Part shown: piece by piece, positions 47,193 through 58,765 of the stretch | How positions within the stretch are numbered: position 1 is the stretch's first letter | Layout: every line of letters starts with the position of its first letter | Assembly: GCA_947034895.1 (NCBI GenBank) | Contig: OX344762.1 | Coordinates: forward strand, 50,013,087 to 50,077,086 | Source: Rhytidiadelphus loreus | Taxonomy: Eukaryota > Streptophyta > Bryopsida > Hypnales > Hylocomiaceae | Direction: 5' to 3' | Length of the DNA: 64,000 bases | Made by a program: the position numbers and the translations under genes | Notes under the pieces: generated by a model | Told to the model about the DNA's origin: nothing | What the model saw: the letters and a program-made list of their open reading frames with translations, nothing else | The model's database searches: none

Positions 47193-47905
47193 CCCTTGAA
47201 AAGACCATAAAGCCACCAAGTGGTACTATGGGCCGTTCCTTCACATCCTCAAATCTTTAATTTTTCCTCACCTCATAATGATTTGAAAAAACAACTACAC
47301 ATCAAATGATGATGATGATATGTACCCGTAGGGAAAAATCAAAGTTTTGGGATCACTTTTGAGCATTCCAATTACAACATATGCACAAAGTACTGTCTGA
47401 CCAAACATCTTTCATCAATCTTGTCAACAATGACATTTTCTCAAAAATTATGCAATTGCACCGATCTTTTTTTCTTAGGAAAGCTGACATAACTCTTCTT
47501 TCATTTCAATGGTGAAATGAAAGAAGATTCCACACCATTTGTGTGAAAAACACCCCCGGTCCTTTATGCATTCAACTAAACATTTTCCAACCTTGTCCTC
47601 CACACTTGTCCACGGCCGGAGTTGTAACTGACCTGTGCTTTTTGTGTTCAGGTTGCGACGACTTGGGACTTGGGATTGCAGGTCAAGTTGGCCTGGTCAT
47701 CAAATCATTGCACCTTAATATTCAGAGTTGTAAGGCCCCCTCTTGCCCATCCATGGTGCCCCTCTCTTACATCCCAAATTCCATAATGTTTGACCGAGAG
47801 GGACTTGGGACCTCAAGATCATCGTGAGAACGGAATCTACGAGTGAGGGAAAGTATACCAAGTATGAGAGAATTGGGGATGAATTCATATTAACTTACCC
47901 ATGGA
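47193..47905. other. Gene-free intergenic sequence
   Basis: No gene recognised; a 94-codon frame at 47543-47827 lacks support. Confidence 0.45.
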
Positions 47906-47909
47906 ACAC

Positions 47910-48140
47910 TTGGGGCGGTCACCATGGAAATCATCCTTTGGGGAACTATGTGAATCATTTGCTTTAAATTATCTAACAATACTCATTGGAGGTCAAACTA
48001 TTGTGCAAGATCTCCCCTTTCCACACAAAATTCTAAGAATGAACATCTACAAATTTGGTCCTACATAGAAGGATTCTCTCACTATCATCCATAAGGCATT
48101 TAGTATTTGCAACGATTTTACAAGGTTAATTAGGTATTGT
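47910..48140 (+). repeat. Dispersed repeat shared with 53327-54050
   Basis: Blocks GGTCACC(A/G)TGGAAATCATCC, GTGAATCATTTGCTT, ACTCATTGGA(A/G)GTCAA, TTTCCACACAAAATT and ATAGAAGGATTCT occur in the same order as at 53.33-54.0 kb. There a segment of about 490 bp splits them after GAATCATTTGCTT. Confidence 0.65.
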
Positions 48141-48293
48141 TGTGGAGAACTCAAAGTGTGTGATGCATGACTTTTAGGGTTCATGTGAAAGGGAGGAATG
48201 TAACTATTTATCCTATTTGAAGATAATTTTGTGATCGGTCATTACGGTGATTATTTCACCATTTTAGTTTTATACAAATTGTAAGTGTTTTGA

Positions 48294-48990
48294 ACCCCTA
48301 AAGTTTGGACTGAAATGTCTTTAAACTACCTCCAAGGGATGGCTAGGAATGGTTATGCTTATTGATCTCTTGGGCCTATGAGGGCTAGAGTTCAATTCCT
48401 ATTGGTATCCATAGCCTAAGTGCAATCATTTGGTTTGATGGGGTACACAAAAAATCTTACTACCAGCAAGGGGGGGTTGCCCTTGGAATAGATGCTAGGA
48501 TTTGGTTAGTTTGTTACTTCTCATTGTGACCCAAATGCATTATGTGCCAAACTAAAAACTAAACAACAACTAAAGCACAATCATCCATGAGACAAGCAAC
48601 CTGAAACTTTGGGAAGGTTCATGTGAAGCGATTTTTGAATGGATCATTTTGAAAGTTTGACTTATTAATAAGGTGTAGACAAATTTTAACCAAAGATGCA
48701 TGCTTGTATTAGCCTTTTGAAGATATAGGGCTTAAAAGTTTAAAGTCATCTCATGTCAACATGCTGATAGAGAGGGCAAGAAGTTGGGCAAGTAATAAGG
48801 TAAGCTATGAATTTTTTCAATTAACTTTGAAAGCTATTATCTTGCAATCTACAAAGCCAGAAGAATTTCACACATTTTCATAGTAGTACAAGAAAATAAT
48901 GTGTGGTTGAAAATAAATAAAAAACTTCAGTTTTCACTCAATGTACTAGAAATGGTAATTTTGAAACAATTTTAGAACCATTGGCTCAAA
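48294..48990 (+). repeat. Degenerate family A element (A7)
   Basis: ACCCCTAAAGTTTGGAC at the left resembles family A ends, and 48815-48970 (TATCTTGCAAT, TACTAGAAATGG) resembles 7870-7995. No TTAA seen. Low certainty. Confidence 0.4.
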
Positions 48991-50639
48991 TTGTAATATA
49001 AATTCATGAGATTTTTTCTTTAATTGATTTAAATTATAAAAATTATGTTGATTGTTTGGATTTTGATATTTCCAAAAATGAGTTTTCCAAAAACAATTGA
49101 AACCTTGCTTGTGTAGTTGTTTATATTATGACATTTTGTGATTTGGGATATGTTACACACCTATTACTATTTTTGAAAATTGGTATGCCAAGTTGTTGTT
49201 TAGCCTTTAGCTTGAAGTCAATTTGAATTTGGATTTGGCACTGGTTATCATTAGAGGGGATTTGAGGGCAAAAACAACCCGTTTTAAGCATGTTCCCAAT
49301 GATTTTACCATGACAGTAAAAGAACATGGCACAATCAATTTTTATTTAATTTAAATTTCTAAAATACAAAAAAAAATTGGAAAAAAAAGTGTTTTGTTTT
49401 TTGTTTGCTTTTTCAAAAAATGACATGGCATTGTTTCCACCACCATAACATGTGTTTTCAAGCCTCTAGAAGGCCGTTTCATCTTTGTTTCCATTCTTGT
49501 GAACACTATTCTGTTGCCCAAAATATTTAATAATTTTAAAATTTTAAAATTATTTTTTTATTTTAAAAAAATAATTAAATAATATACTACCGATGTGGCC
49601 ACCGCCTGACCACATCAACATGCTGATTTGGGAGCATGGGAACGTTGTGATAACTCACAGTCTTTTGCAAGGCTGAAATTTCTTCTACTGGTTGGACTGC
49701 GCTGCTAGTAGCGTTCCCAATGCGGTTGAGACAAATTTCAAAGCTGGAAACTCATAGGCTTTCAAAGGCTCCCCAAATATCTTCTAATGATTAAGATATT
49801 TTAGTTAGCTTCTATAAACTTCTTGAATACAACTTCTTGTATTTTTTGCTTTCTGAAATGTGTGGGTTTGTAAGAAAAATGAAAAAAGACTGTGGATTAT
49901 TTATAGCTTGCATGGATTTGACATTTTCACAACTCATATTAGAAATCCAATTTACAACTAGAATGACAGTTGGGTAGACTTATTACAAATAATATTTTTT
50001 CAAAATTTTCTACATTGAAGAGGTGAAGTGATAAAGTACCCTAGTGCCTAGGAATGGTCAACTCTCATGCTAAGTTGTGGATTTGAATCGTGATACGTAC
50101 ATCATGTAAGGACTTAACTCTAGGGTCTTATACATATAAATCACTTGGTCTAACACATGCTAATACATATTCAGACTTAATTTTAGGATTTGTTTTGTTG
50201 TAAAAAAATTAAACCATTTTTTGTATGAATGTAAAATTAATAAGGTAAAAATTCAGTAAACTTCTGATTTATAAATAGTTTAGATATGTAACAAACTTGA
50301 CCAAGAAGATGACCTAGATCTTAAGACCAATCTTGAATCAATTGTCTGGTATTTGGCTAGTCTACTAAGTTCATAATTCTACTAACAAAGGAGCCATCAA
50401 TTTAAAAATAAAATTGAACCATACAACTATTCTATTATCGGACTATTTTTATTTTCTTTGAAAAGTAACAAAGAATCCATTAAATAGAGCAGGGAAATAC
50501 AATTAGTTGGTTAGTGCGGACAATTCAACTTGGAAGTGAGGTTGGGAGACAAATGCTACTTGGGATGGTGAAAGCTACCAATGCAAAAAAAATCATTTTT
50601 GTACCAAATGCTAAGGAACTATTGACAAATGTTTTTTTT
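48991..50639. other. Gene-free intergenic sequence
   Basis: Nothing gene-like; an AT palindrome-rich stretch lies at 49527-49585. Confidence 0.45.
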
Positions 50640-51090
50640 GTTGATCCTCACTACAACAGTTGAGGTAGGAGATGGTGTGGTTCCTTTAAGCGATGCTTAC
50701 AAAAATGGTATCCCCACAAGCAAATGGTGTTGGCAATGTCAAAGATAGGAGAGTATTGGCCAAATTGGTTGAAGGAGCCAATAGAGCCATTCTCCAAGAT
50801 GGTGACTTGTGTTGGTCTATTGCTCAATGGATGTCTTTGAACTAGTCCCATACTTTGCAAGCATGCTTGCAAGATTGAAACATGGCATGCTTTGTGGTCT
50901 CCCAAACATTTCTATGACAACTTTTACAATCCAATGGGAATTCCATGTTACTAGGCTCTTTTAACGATTGCATAGTGGATGCTTGAGGTTGTATAGAGAA
51001 TCTAAAATCTCCTTTAATTGCAAAAACAAAATCAATCAAAGAATAAGGCAATTTAATAGTACTCAATGTTCGTTTGTGCAATTTTTATAT
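50640..51090 (-). mobile_element. LINE ORF2 C-terminal remnant (zf-RVT)
   Basis: Minus-strand reading includes CKSCHRNVWETTKHAMFQSC and then KHACKVW, which fits the zf-RVT zinc finger at the end of plant LINE reverse transcriptases (C-x2-C, E-T-x2-H, then a cysteine before A-x2-VW). The frame is broken by stops. A dead copy. Confidence 0.55.
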
Positions 51091-51463
51091 GTGCAGTTCC
51101 TTTTAATTAGCTGTGACTTGTCATCCATGAAGTTGATAAAAAGAAAAAGATGAATGACATTGTCAGGTACGTAATGATGCCATATTTTTTTGAAGGCCCC
51201 AGTGGGATGCTGATCCCACTGAAATGTGTGCCTATGGCTTGAATCTGGCTTCAAATGATAAGTCTTGATCTGCCTAGCTGTGAAAATAAAGTATCAATCC
51301 TTTACGCTCCTGATGAGTCCCTGACCTTCTGCTAAAACTCAGAATTCTTCATCATTTCATAGGCACTCGTGTCAAAAATAAACATAATTGGTTGTCAGAT
51401 TTCTCCAGCTAGTTTTTTGCATCAAGTAATTAAATTGCAATTCAGGTTTCATTATTGTGTGTA

Positions 51464-51782
51464 AGAGCATCGCCACGACTTCAACTTCACATGGAACATG
51501 ACTGAAAGTCCTTTTTGGGGGGTCAAGCCCCGGACCTCTGCATCGTTTTGGAACAGTCACGGTGCATCCCACTTCGTCCCTGCAATACGTGGCTTGTAAG
51601 TAGTTGCATGAGCTCTTGCATGGACTCAAAAGACCTTAGAAATACAGTCAGTGGGTGGAGTATTGTAGTGTCTCTCCAAGAAGAGCGGGAAGTGATAACG
51701 GTGATTTAGTGGAGCCCAAGAGTGTCGCCTTCTCACTACAGTTGCGGTCACATCTGCCTTGAAGTTTGCGGTGGAGATGCTC
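51464..51782. mobile_element. MITE with AGAGCATCGCCAC ends
   Basis: AGAGCATCGCCAC at the left and GCGGTGGAGATGCTCT at the right are inverted; TA is present immediately outside the left end and AA outside the right. Same group as 41408-41778 and 55397-55533. Confidence 0.7.
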
Positions 51783-51783
51783 T

Positions 51784-52285
51784 AAGGGCATTGCCAATGT
51801 TGGTCGGAAATTGGCACGCCAAATATAGATCTAACTTTTCACTGTTTTGGAATTAGAATTAGAAGTTGAAATTTCTATCACTGGAAGCGCATTCAAAAGT
51901 GCTTTGTATAGGTACAAAAAAACTCAAATTCAGACATAGAACAATGACTTCATATGCTAGCTAAAAGACCAAAGTTATAGTGGTATTGACAAATCACAGT
52001 TACCAATGCACTTAGCACTTCCAATTGGTGCAGTTTGGAGTGAAATGTGCATTGGCAACTGTGATTTGCCAACTCTTCTATAAAAAAAAATTGTCTTTTA
52101 GTTAGCTTATGAAGTGATTTGTTTTCATTGTCCAATGTCTCATTTGAGTTCTCTTGTACTAGTGCAAAGCACTTTTGAATGTGCTTCCAAAATTAGAAAT
52201 TTAAACTTCTAATTATTATAAACTAGTCAAAAGTTAGAAGTTCATTTGGAGACGCCTCAATTGTTGGTATGCATTGGATTAGTGC
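51784..52285. repeat. Long imperfect foldback of about 500 bp
   Basis: The two halves pair along most of their length, e.g. AGCGCATTCAAAAGTGCTTT near 51888 with AAAGCACTTTTGAATGTGCT near 52167, and AGTTACCAATGCAC with GTGCATTGGCAACT. Outer ends GGGCATTGCCAATGTTGG and TTGTTGGTATGCATTGG. A foldback-type MITE. Confidence 0.65.
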
Positions 52286-53326
52286 TAAGCTTATTCAAAA
52301 TATGTATCACCCCCTAGAAAAACAATTCCATTCTAAAAGACCAACCAATTGAAATGGAGAACCTATTAAAAGGAAAGAATCAACCGTCACATAGTTTTCA
52401 AAGCTCGCTACACTATGGTAATAATGAAATTTAGTTGATAACCAGACTAATTGGCTTAGAAATGCTGTAAGTTTTTTACTTTTCATGAAGATTCTTACTA
52501 AGAGCACAAATATCTATACTATTCAAAAGAAGTGGATCACCCTGTATAAAACATAGTTGGTAAAAATATCCATAAAGAGTAAGAACTTCAATAGCACTTA
52601 TAAATCAAGTAGTATGGTTTACACTAAATTTCATTATTACATCTAATGATTTATTTTGAAATTGTTGCTGGTTCCTGATGTCCTGGGGGGCAGATTTCTG
52701 GACACAGAAATACGGGTTCTAAGTGATCTGGGGGTCACATTGAAATCATGGATAAGTTAGTATGAACCCTCTCATTGCTGATTATAATTTCAGCAATTCA
52801 CTTTCTGAGCCCATTTTTTAAATTTATTAAACCAGGAGTTTATTCCTTTGCTTCCCAAGCTTCAAATTGAAGTTATGATTCATTTTTTTTTTTCATTTTT
52901 TCATTTTTTCGATTATAATTTTGGTAGAACCTGCTCGGTGGGTACGCACAGTACCAACAGCTAAGTTACCGTATGATCCCTGTGGAATGGATGCTCAATG
53001 ACTGTCTTAATAACTGGCATGGTATCAGCAAAGCTGTTGGGGTAAGTTAGGATAGCCTCCACTGGATCTACTTCATCTTCCAATCTGAGATTCGGAGCTC
53101 ATGGCAAATTAATAAGTTTGACAAAATCTGGTAACAAGATCTAACTTAACTTATACTTGCCTGCGCTCAAGAATGTTGCAAAGCCAGTACGTAGATTGGC
53201 CTTCAAATGCTTGTCCTTCCAAACCACATGCAGATTGAGAATCATTCAACTGTTGAGAATGGGAGCACTCACATGTAATAATAAAGGCCTCAGTCTCTGG
53301 AGAAACGGAACTCTGGAATGCTGGGT
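52286..53326. other. Gene-free intergenic sequence
   Basis: Nothing recognised. Confidence 0.45.
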
Positions 53327-54050
53327 TAGTCACCGTGGAAATCATCCGTTTTCATAGCCTGTGAATCATTTGCTTAACACGTATATGATGTAGCCCCCAT
53401 GATAGTCACCAAAATGCCGGGATTATTGGATCAATCTTGTAGACATGCTATCCACTGTGCAACACCACTGACCATACATCACAAGAAATGTTTTACCGCT
53501 ATGCTTAGAAAGAAGAGGGCAACAATTTGTAGCTCCTATAGTGAAACCTAAGTAACATGCAAGGTTAGTGGATGGCACATTGATCACACATTGATGCATA
53601 TAGTTGTGTGAGCTTGATTGTAGAAAGGTCATAGCGTTCCAAATACAATTGTAATTTCATTTTACAACAATACTCTTATCTCATTTACTAACTACAATTT
53701 TTCTTTACATAGTAACAAAGTCGTGCCCACCTTGTGAAAAAACATTTGAAATCCAAATGTGCGTGGTCAATAGCATGTTTACAATAGGTGCATTCTATAT
53801 TTCTATAATGAACAATCAAGTCATCCATTGGACACTTTTCAACCTCAATGTTGTTTAAGGGTTAAAGAATTCCAAAAGCACTCATTGGAAGTCAAGCTAT
53901 TGTACAAGACCTCTCTTTTCCACACAAAATTTCAAAGATGTATGTATGCACTTTGGTATTATATAGAAGGATTCTTTGTCATCCATTGGATACTTCAAGT
54001 ATAGAACAACATTATATAGGGTTAACCTTGGAAGGATGTAGACCCCTTTA
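53327..54050. repeat. Second copy of the 47.9-kb repeat, split by an insertion
   Basis: Homology to 47910-48140 is interrupted from about 53380 to 53868. The intervening DNA holds a minus-strand zinc-finger-like LINE fragment (ECTYCKHAIDHAHLDFKC then FFTRWARL, 53715-53805) and ends near AAGGGTTAAAG at 53857. Confidence 0.55.
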
Positions 54051-55396
54051 ACCAATATAGTCACTAAAAAATACTCCAATTATTAGACCAATAGGTTCAT
54101 TATTTGTTTGTAGTTAACTTTAAAGTCATCCATCAAACCTTTTAGATTGGCAACGTCTTTGCAAGATTAATGATGGTTTTAATATACCAAGAAAACTACA
54201 CCAAAATGGTTATTTAGTATGGTCTAAACTATCTATCTCAATGACATACTACTTAATACTAGTTGTAGTTGTGGCAATGTAGCATTTGTTGTTGTTGTTG
54301 TTAGACTAAGCATCCTAATTTCATGTTCACTTGGCTTATCATCTATGCATACTAAATAACCATTTTTGTGTATTGAGAGGAAAAAAACTCCCTTGGTCAA
54401 GTGGTCTTGAGAGTGTTGTGTTCCCTTTTGTGTGAGGTGAATCAACCTATTATCAACCCTTAAGTATATAAATTTTGTCATTATGTATCCATGGAATACA
54501 TTTTAGAACAAAAATGTTCACTATAAGTACATGAAGATGGAATTGGAAGTTTGGTGGTAGCAAGTCTAGCATCAAGTAGACAATTTTAGTGAACTCATGA
54601 TTTGTGACTATCTAAATCCAAGATTGGAGGCAAATAGACAAACTCCTAGCAAAAGCTAGTTACAAAGTAATAAATTTAAGTTAGTCCATCTACAAATGTA
54701 CAAAATCAACTTGTTTTTTGGGAAACAAATGAAACATAAAATCAACTTGTTTGAAGTAAGTTTTAGGAATTGAAGAAGAGAGATACTTCTGCAATTGTCT
54801 TAATGAGCATTTGAACATGGCTTCTATTATTAGTCTGCCTAATTTTTTGTCGGTCCTTTATGGGGGATTCATAAATTTCTAGTATGCATTTCTTAAACAC
54901 CATTTGAAAAAGCTATGAATTTTCAAAAAGAAAAAGATTGGTGTACAATAAACCTACCCTAGTCTCTCTTGAAAAAGGATGTAGTATTGAGACAAGAATT
55001 TGTGGGGATTGTTATTAGAAAAGGGTTGCAAGTAGGTGCAATATGAGCATCTCCACCATTACACTGCCAAAATGGCGTGTCAAAGCAACTTAGTCGTGCT
55101 CGTTATTTTAGTAAGTGGGACAAGTTAGACTAATTTCCTCATGCTCAATGTCATGGCTCAACAAGAGCTAGATTTAATCAAAGCAAATGTTGAAATTAGA
55201 TTGTTGTTTGATTTGAAGGAGTTACCGCTCATTGTCTTCAATTCAAGAGTCATAGTTCACCACAAATTTGGACTCCCAATCAAGAAACAAAGTATTGACA
55301 AGAGAGTGCTTCCCCTCAAAAATCAAGCTCGGAACACCATCCTACCTTGCCCGCTCAATTTGATTAATTAATTGGAAATGGGTTTGGAAGTACGTT
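54051..55396. other. Gene-free intergenic sequence
   Basis: No gene; a (TTG)n run lies near 54288. Confidence 0.45.
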
Positions 55397-55533
55397 AGAG
55401 CAGCCCCACAGCAACACGCTGAAGCAACATTGTGAAGCAAATCAATGGAGGACATTCCTCATTATTAGAAGATCAATGGTGCAGAACCGCTTTACAGTGT
55501 TGTTGCTTCAGCGTGTTGCTATGGGGCTGCTCT
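55397..55533. mobile_element. Short MITE, 137 bp, with long inverted ends
   Basis: AGAGCAGCCCCACAGCAACA at the left pairs with TGTTGCTATGGGGCTGCTCT at the right; pairing continues through CGCTGAAGCAACA. Same AGAGCA group as the two larger MITEs. Confidence 0.8.
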
Positions 55534-55929
55534 CACGGGACGAAATCAATGCCGAAACCGAACTTACACTCAAACAGTGGCGATGGCGATGCTCTCATAA
55601 CAGCAGTTCCCTTCCCAATTCCGAATTTCCGATCCATTCTGTTTCCAACCTGACACATGCACTGCAAGTCCTAAACTTGCAATTAATCCGGTGAAATGTC
55701 CCTTCGATACCACTCATTGAATGCTGCCCAGTGCTCAAATCTGAGGCTGGACCTCCGAATATTTCGAGCAGCAAAACAAGTCAGGATACCTTAATTAATC
55801 CATCTTAACTTAGAGGTTAATTTGACCTGTGGAGCTTTTCCCACACGTAACTTGAGAGTAAGCTTACTGTATGTATGTACTTCAGGCTCTAGTAAATTAT
55901 ACCAGAACTTGACAAAGTTCTAAAGTACA

Positions 55930-56004
55930 GTAGTAGCTGCGGTGACTGTGTATCGAACTACAAAGAGATTTCACCGAAGTCAGGCAAGTCACCGCAGCTA
56001 CTAC
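55930..56004. repeat. Small hairpin with perfect 18-bp arms
   Basis: GTAGTAGCTGCGGTGACT pairs exactly with AGTCACCGCAGCTACTAC across a loop of about 39 bases. Could be a short foldback or a small-RNA precursor; nothing in the sequence decides. Confidence 0.7.
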
Positions 56005-56608
56005 GCTATTGTATCTATCCGGTCAGTCCATCTGATAACTTAATACAAGTTTGTTTTGTGGGGAGTTGTGTGCCCAATACGCGACTTGCGAGCCCCGAAG
56101 GTCAACCTTCCGCACCCCCGTTTCCAGACTGCTGTCACAACTGAAGCTCCGCCAGTGCAGTGGTCCTTGCAGAGAAAAAAGATTCCTCCGTAATGAGCTC
56201 AGACAGATGGAAAACATGTCTCAAGGGGAAACAGGTACAGTCAGCACATAGGCACCGGTAATCCTAGAACCTGGAGCACTAGCTGCCAATGTCGTATGCC
56301 TGTGTCGTCACTTCCACGTCGATCTCGGTCTAGCTAGACGTCTAGACAACCGAGCCAACAGTTAATCGTCGTCATTCATGTACGAGACCTACAAAGCCTG
56401 CGTTCCCATTTCAAATTCTGACTGGACGTGAGGCGGAAGAGGTTTTTTGTCATCGTGGCCATGAACCCTTTCCTTCTCGCGCTCCCAGAAAAACGAATAG
56501 AAATTGCAATTCTGAGGCTATTCACAATCCTTCCTGGACTGCAAAAGGGAGATCTTCTGCGGCACCACCGAACTCAATGATCCTGGTCAAGCTAGCTACA
56601 TAGAATAC

Positions 56609-56641
56609 CCCCAAACCCAACCCAACCCAACCCAACCCAAC
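56609..56641. repeat. (ACCCA)n microsatellite
   Basis: About five to six CCCAA units. Not the plant telomere repeat CCCTAAA. Confidence 0.8.
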
Positions 56642-58765
56642 TGCATGACGACGTGCCTGTTCCAAGCTAGTGGCTGGCTGTTGGGATCAAATTATTTGCC
56701 AGCCCATACTCTCTGTTCTGATCGAGCCTGGCTGGGTACGTGGAAGCGTACTGGACTCTCTTTTTTTGGCAATGAAAATCTTGCTTTGTTTTGTTTTGTG
56801 TTGTTTTGTTTTGTTTGCGCCCCAAATTCAAAAATAAAATAAAAAAAAGACTTTTTTTGTTTCGGGCCAACCTGCACGCACAAGTTTCGAGAGCCAGTCG
56901 ATCACCTTTTCCAGCAGAAGGGAAGAAAAACGCATGCAGAGTTTGATCGATCTGCGGGTCTGCTGAACGTCAAGCATTAAGCTTTAGCTTTAAAACTTAG
57001 TTGCAGGCTTGTGTGCATCTGCCTCGTGGCTTCAATCAATCATCGGTTTTGTATGGGCATGCTCTGCAAATTGCACTGCCCAAGTCCTGACATGGAAGTT
57101 CAGCTAGTCTCATGGGAAATGGCCACGTTGTGACGTACTGCCGGTTTGAATGAGTTTTATGCGTGGCTTCCGTCCACTGTTTCGGCATCTTTCAATGTTG
57201 TCAATCTGCTTGGGAAGCCCACGCTTATGATTCCCGTCAGTCGGTCGTCACTTTTTCAGCTTTTTTTTAATTCAAAAAAGCAAAAACAATTCAAATGAAA
57301 TTTCACTGTTCATTCAACCTGCAGGCTGGTGCATTTTCTTCTCTACTGATGATGATTCCAGCTGAATGATGTGGCCGATCAGCACCCAAACGCTCTCTGA
57401 ATACTTTGAAGTACAACATGTGTTAATGGGCACAATTATTTTTCGTAGGAAGATGAATCTCATGTAGGAAGTGGAAATCTATTTTTGGTACGAATCATAA
57501 TTCTTTTACAAATTTTGAAAACGAAAATTTTGTCATTTTCTTGGAATGAAAAAAAAGAGAGTTTACGTCCACGTGTTTCAAAAAATAAATAAAAAGAAAG
57601 GAGTTTACAGATAGGATTATGAGCATTTAAAATAAATAAATAATCATCAATACACTATTATTTGAACCAATTCCTTTTCAAGGACTATCCTAATGAATGA
57701 AAAATTCAATCTACATTGATCTCAAGGTAAAATTATTTAAGCACTATTAAGCAAGCCTTTTCATATTTATTAGAAGTACCAATATCCATTCGTTCAATTT
57801 TTATCTAATTTCACTTAAACCCATATTCATTCTATTTTCAAATTATTGGTATACGGTAAACGGTTAACATGATCTTGGAATTGGAGAAGTTTATTGGTGG
57901 AGAGAATTGCTTGTTGAGTGGTGTTCGGATCATTCACCTTAATGCTAAGTCCAAATACTTTCTTAATGGATTGTAAAAGAATTTGTGAATTTAGAGCCTT
58001 GTGTATATTGTGATCCCTTTAAATAAAATTTTAAAAATAAAATTTAGACTTTGAAGATTCAAAGAGATGACTTGGGATTATGTGAGAGGTGAGTAAGAGT
58101 CACGAGAATGTCTAACTAATGTCTTTACTTTCTTAATATTTTGCAATTATAGTCTTTAGAGGAACCATGCATTGTCCATAGATTAACTTGTGCCTTGCAA
58201 ATAGGTAAGTTACATAAATTATAAAGTGTTAATATTTTGTATATATACATAGACCAATTACATTATAAATGTCAATTTTTAAATTTGTTTTGTCCCTCAT
58301 ATTGAGAAGTCCCCAAACTACAATGAGTAGTCCCCAAATCACAATGAACATGGGTATTGTCAAAACTGAGCATTTAGTGAGGACTAGAGCAAAGATTTCA
58401 TTTCAAGAGTTCTTTAATTTCAAAACATTCGTTGTTACAAAAGTTACAAAAATAAAAACATGTGGTCCTGAAAAACTGGGATTTCGTCATGAGTTGCTCC
58501 ATCTTTGTGCCCATTGTACAGAGCATGTGCTCAATGGCAGCGTCATTCAATGTTCACTGAAACAGTTTTTTGGGGTTCGTCCCTTTGAGTAGAGATTCGG
58601 CGCTTTCAATGCTGCAGGAGCCAGTGGATGCATCAGGATCAACCCATAGTGAAGAAGCTTCAAAGGGTCATCGATTACCCTTGTTTGGATGTTTCTTGTT
58701 GACGCCATGCTCTTAAATTGAAAGGCTGCCTGGGCGACGACGGGTGCTTGGATCTGCAACAGAAT
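56642..58765. other. Upstream region of ARL3
   Basis: No other gene seen. A possible TATA box (TATATATA) lies near 58240. The ARL3 leader probably starts between there and the ATG. Confidence 0.4.

Noticed and set aside
56609..56641. Possible telomeric repeat
   Set aside because: Unit is CCCAA, not the plant CCCTAAA, and the array is very short.
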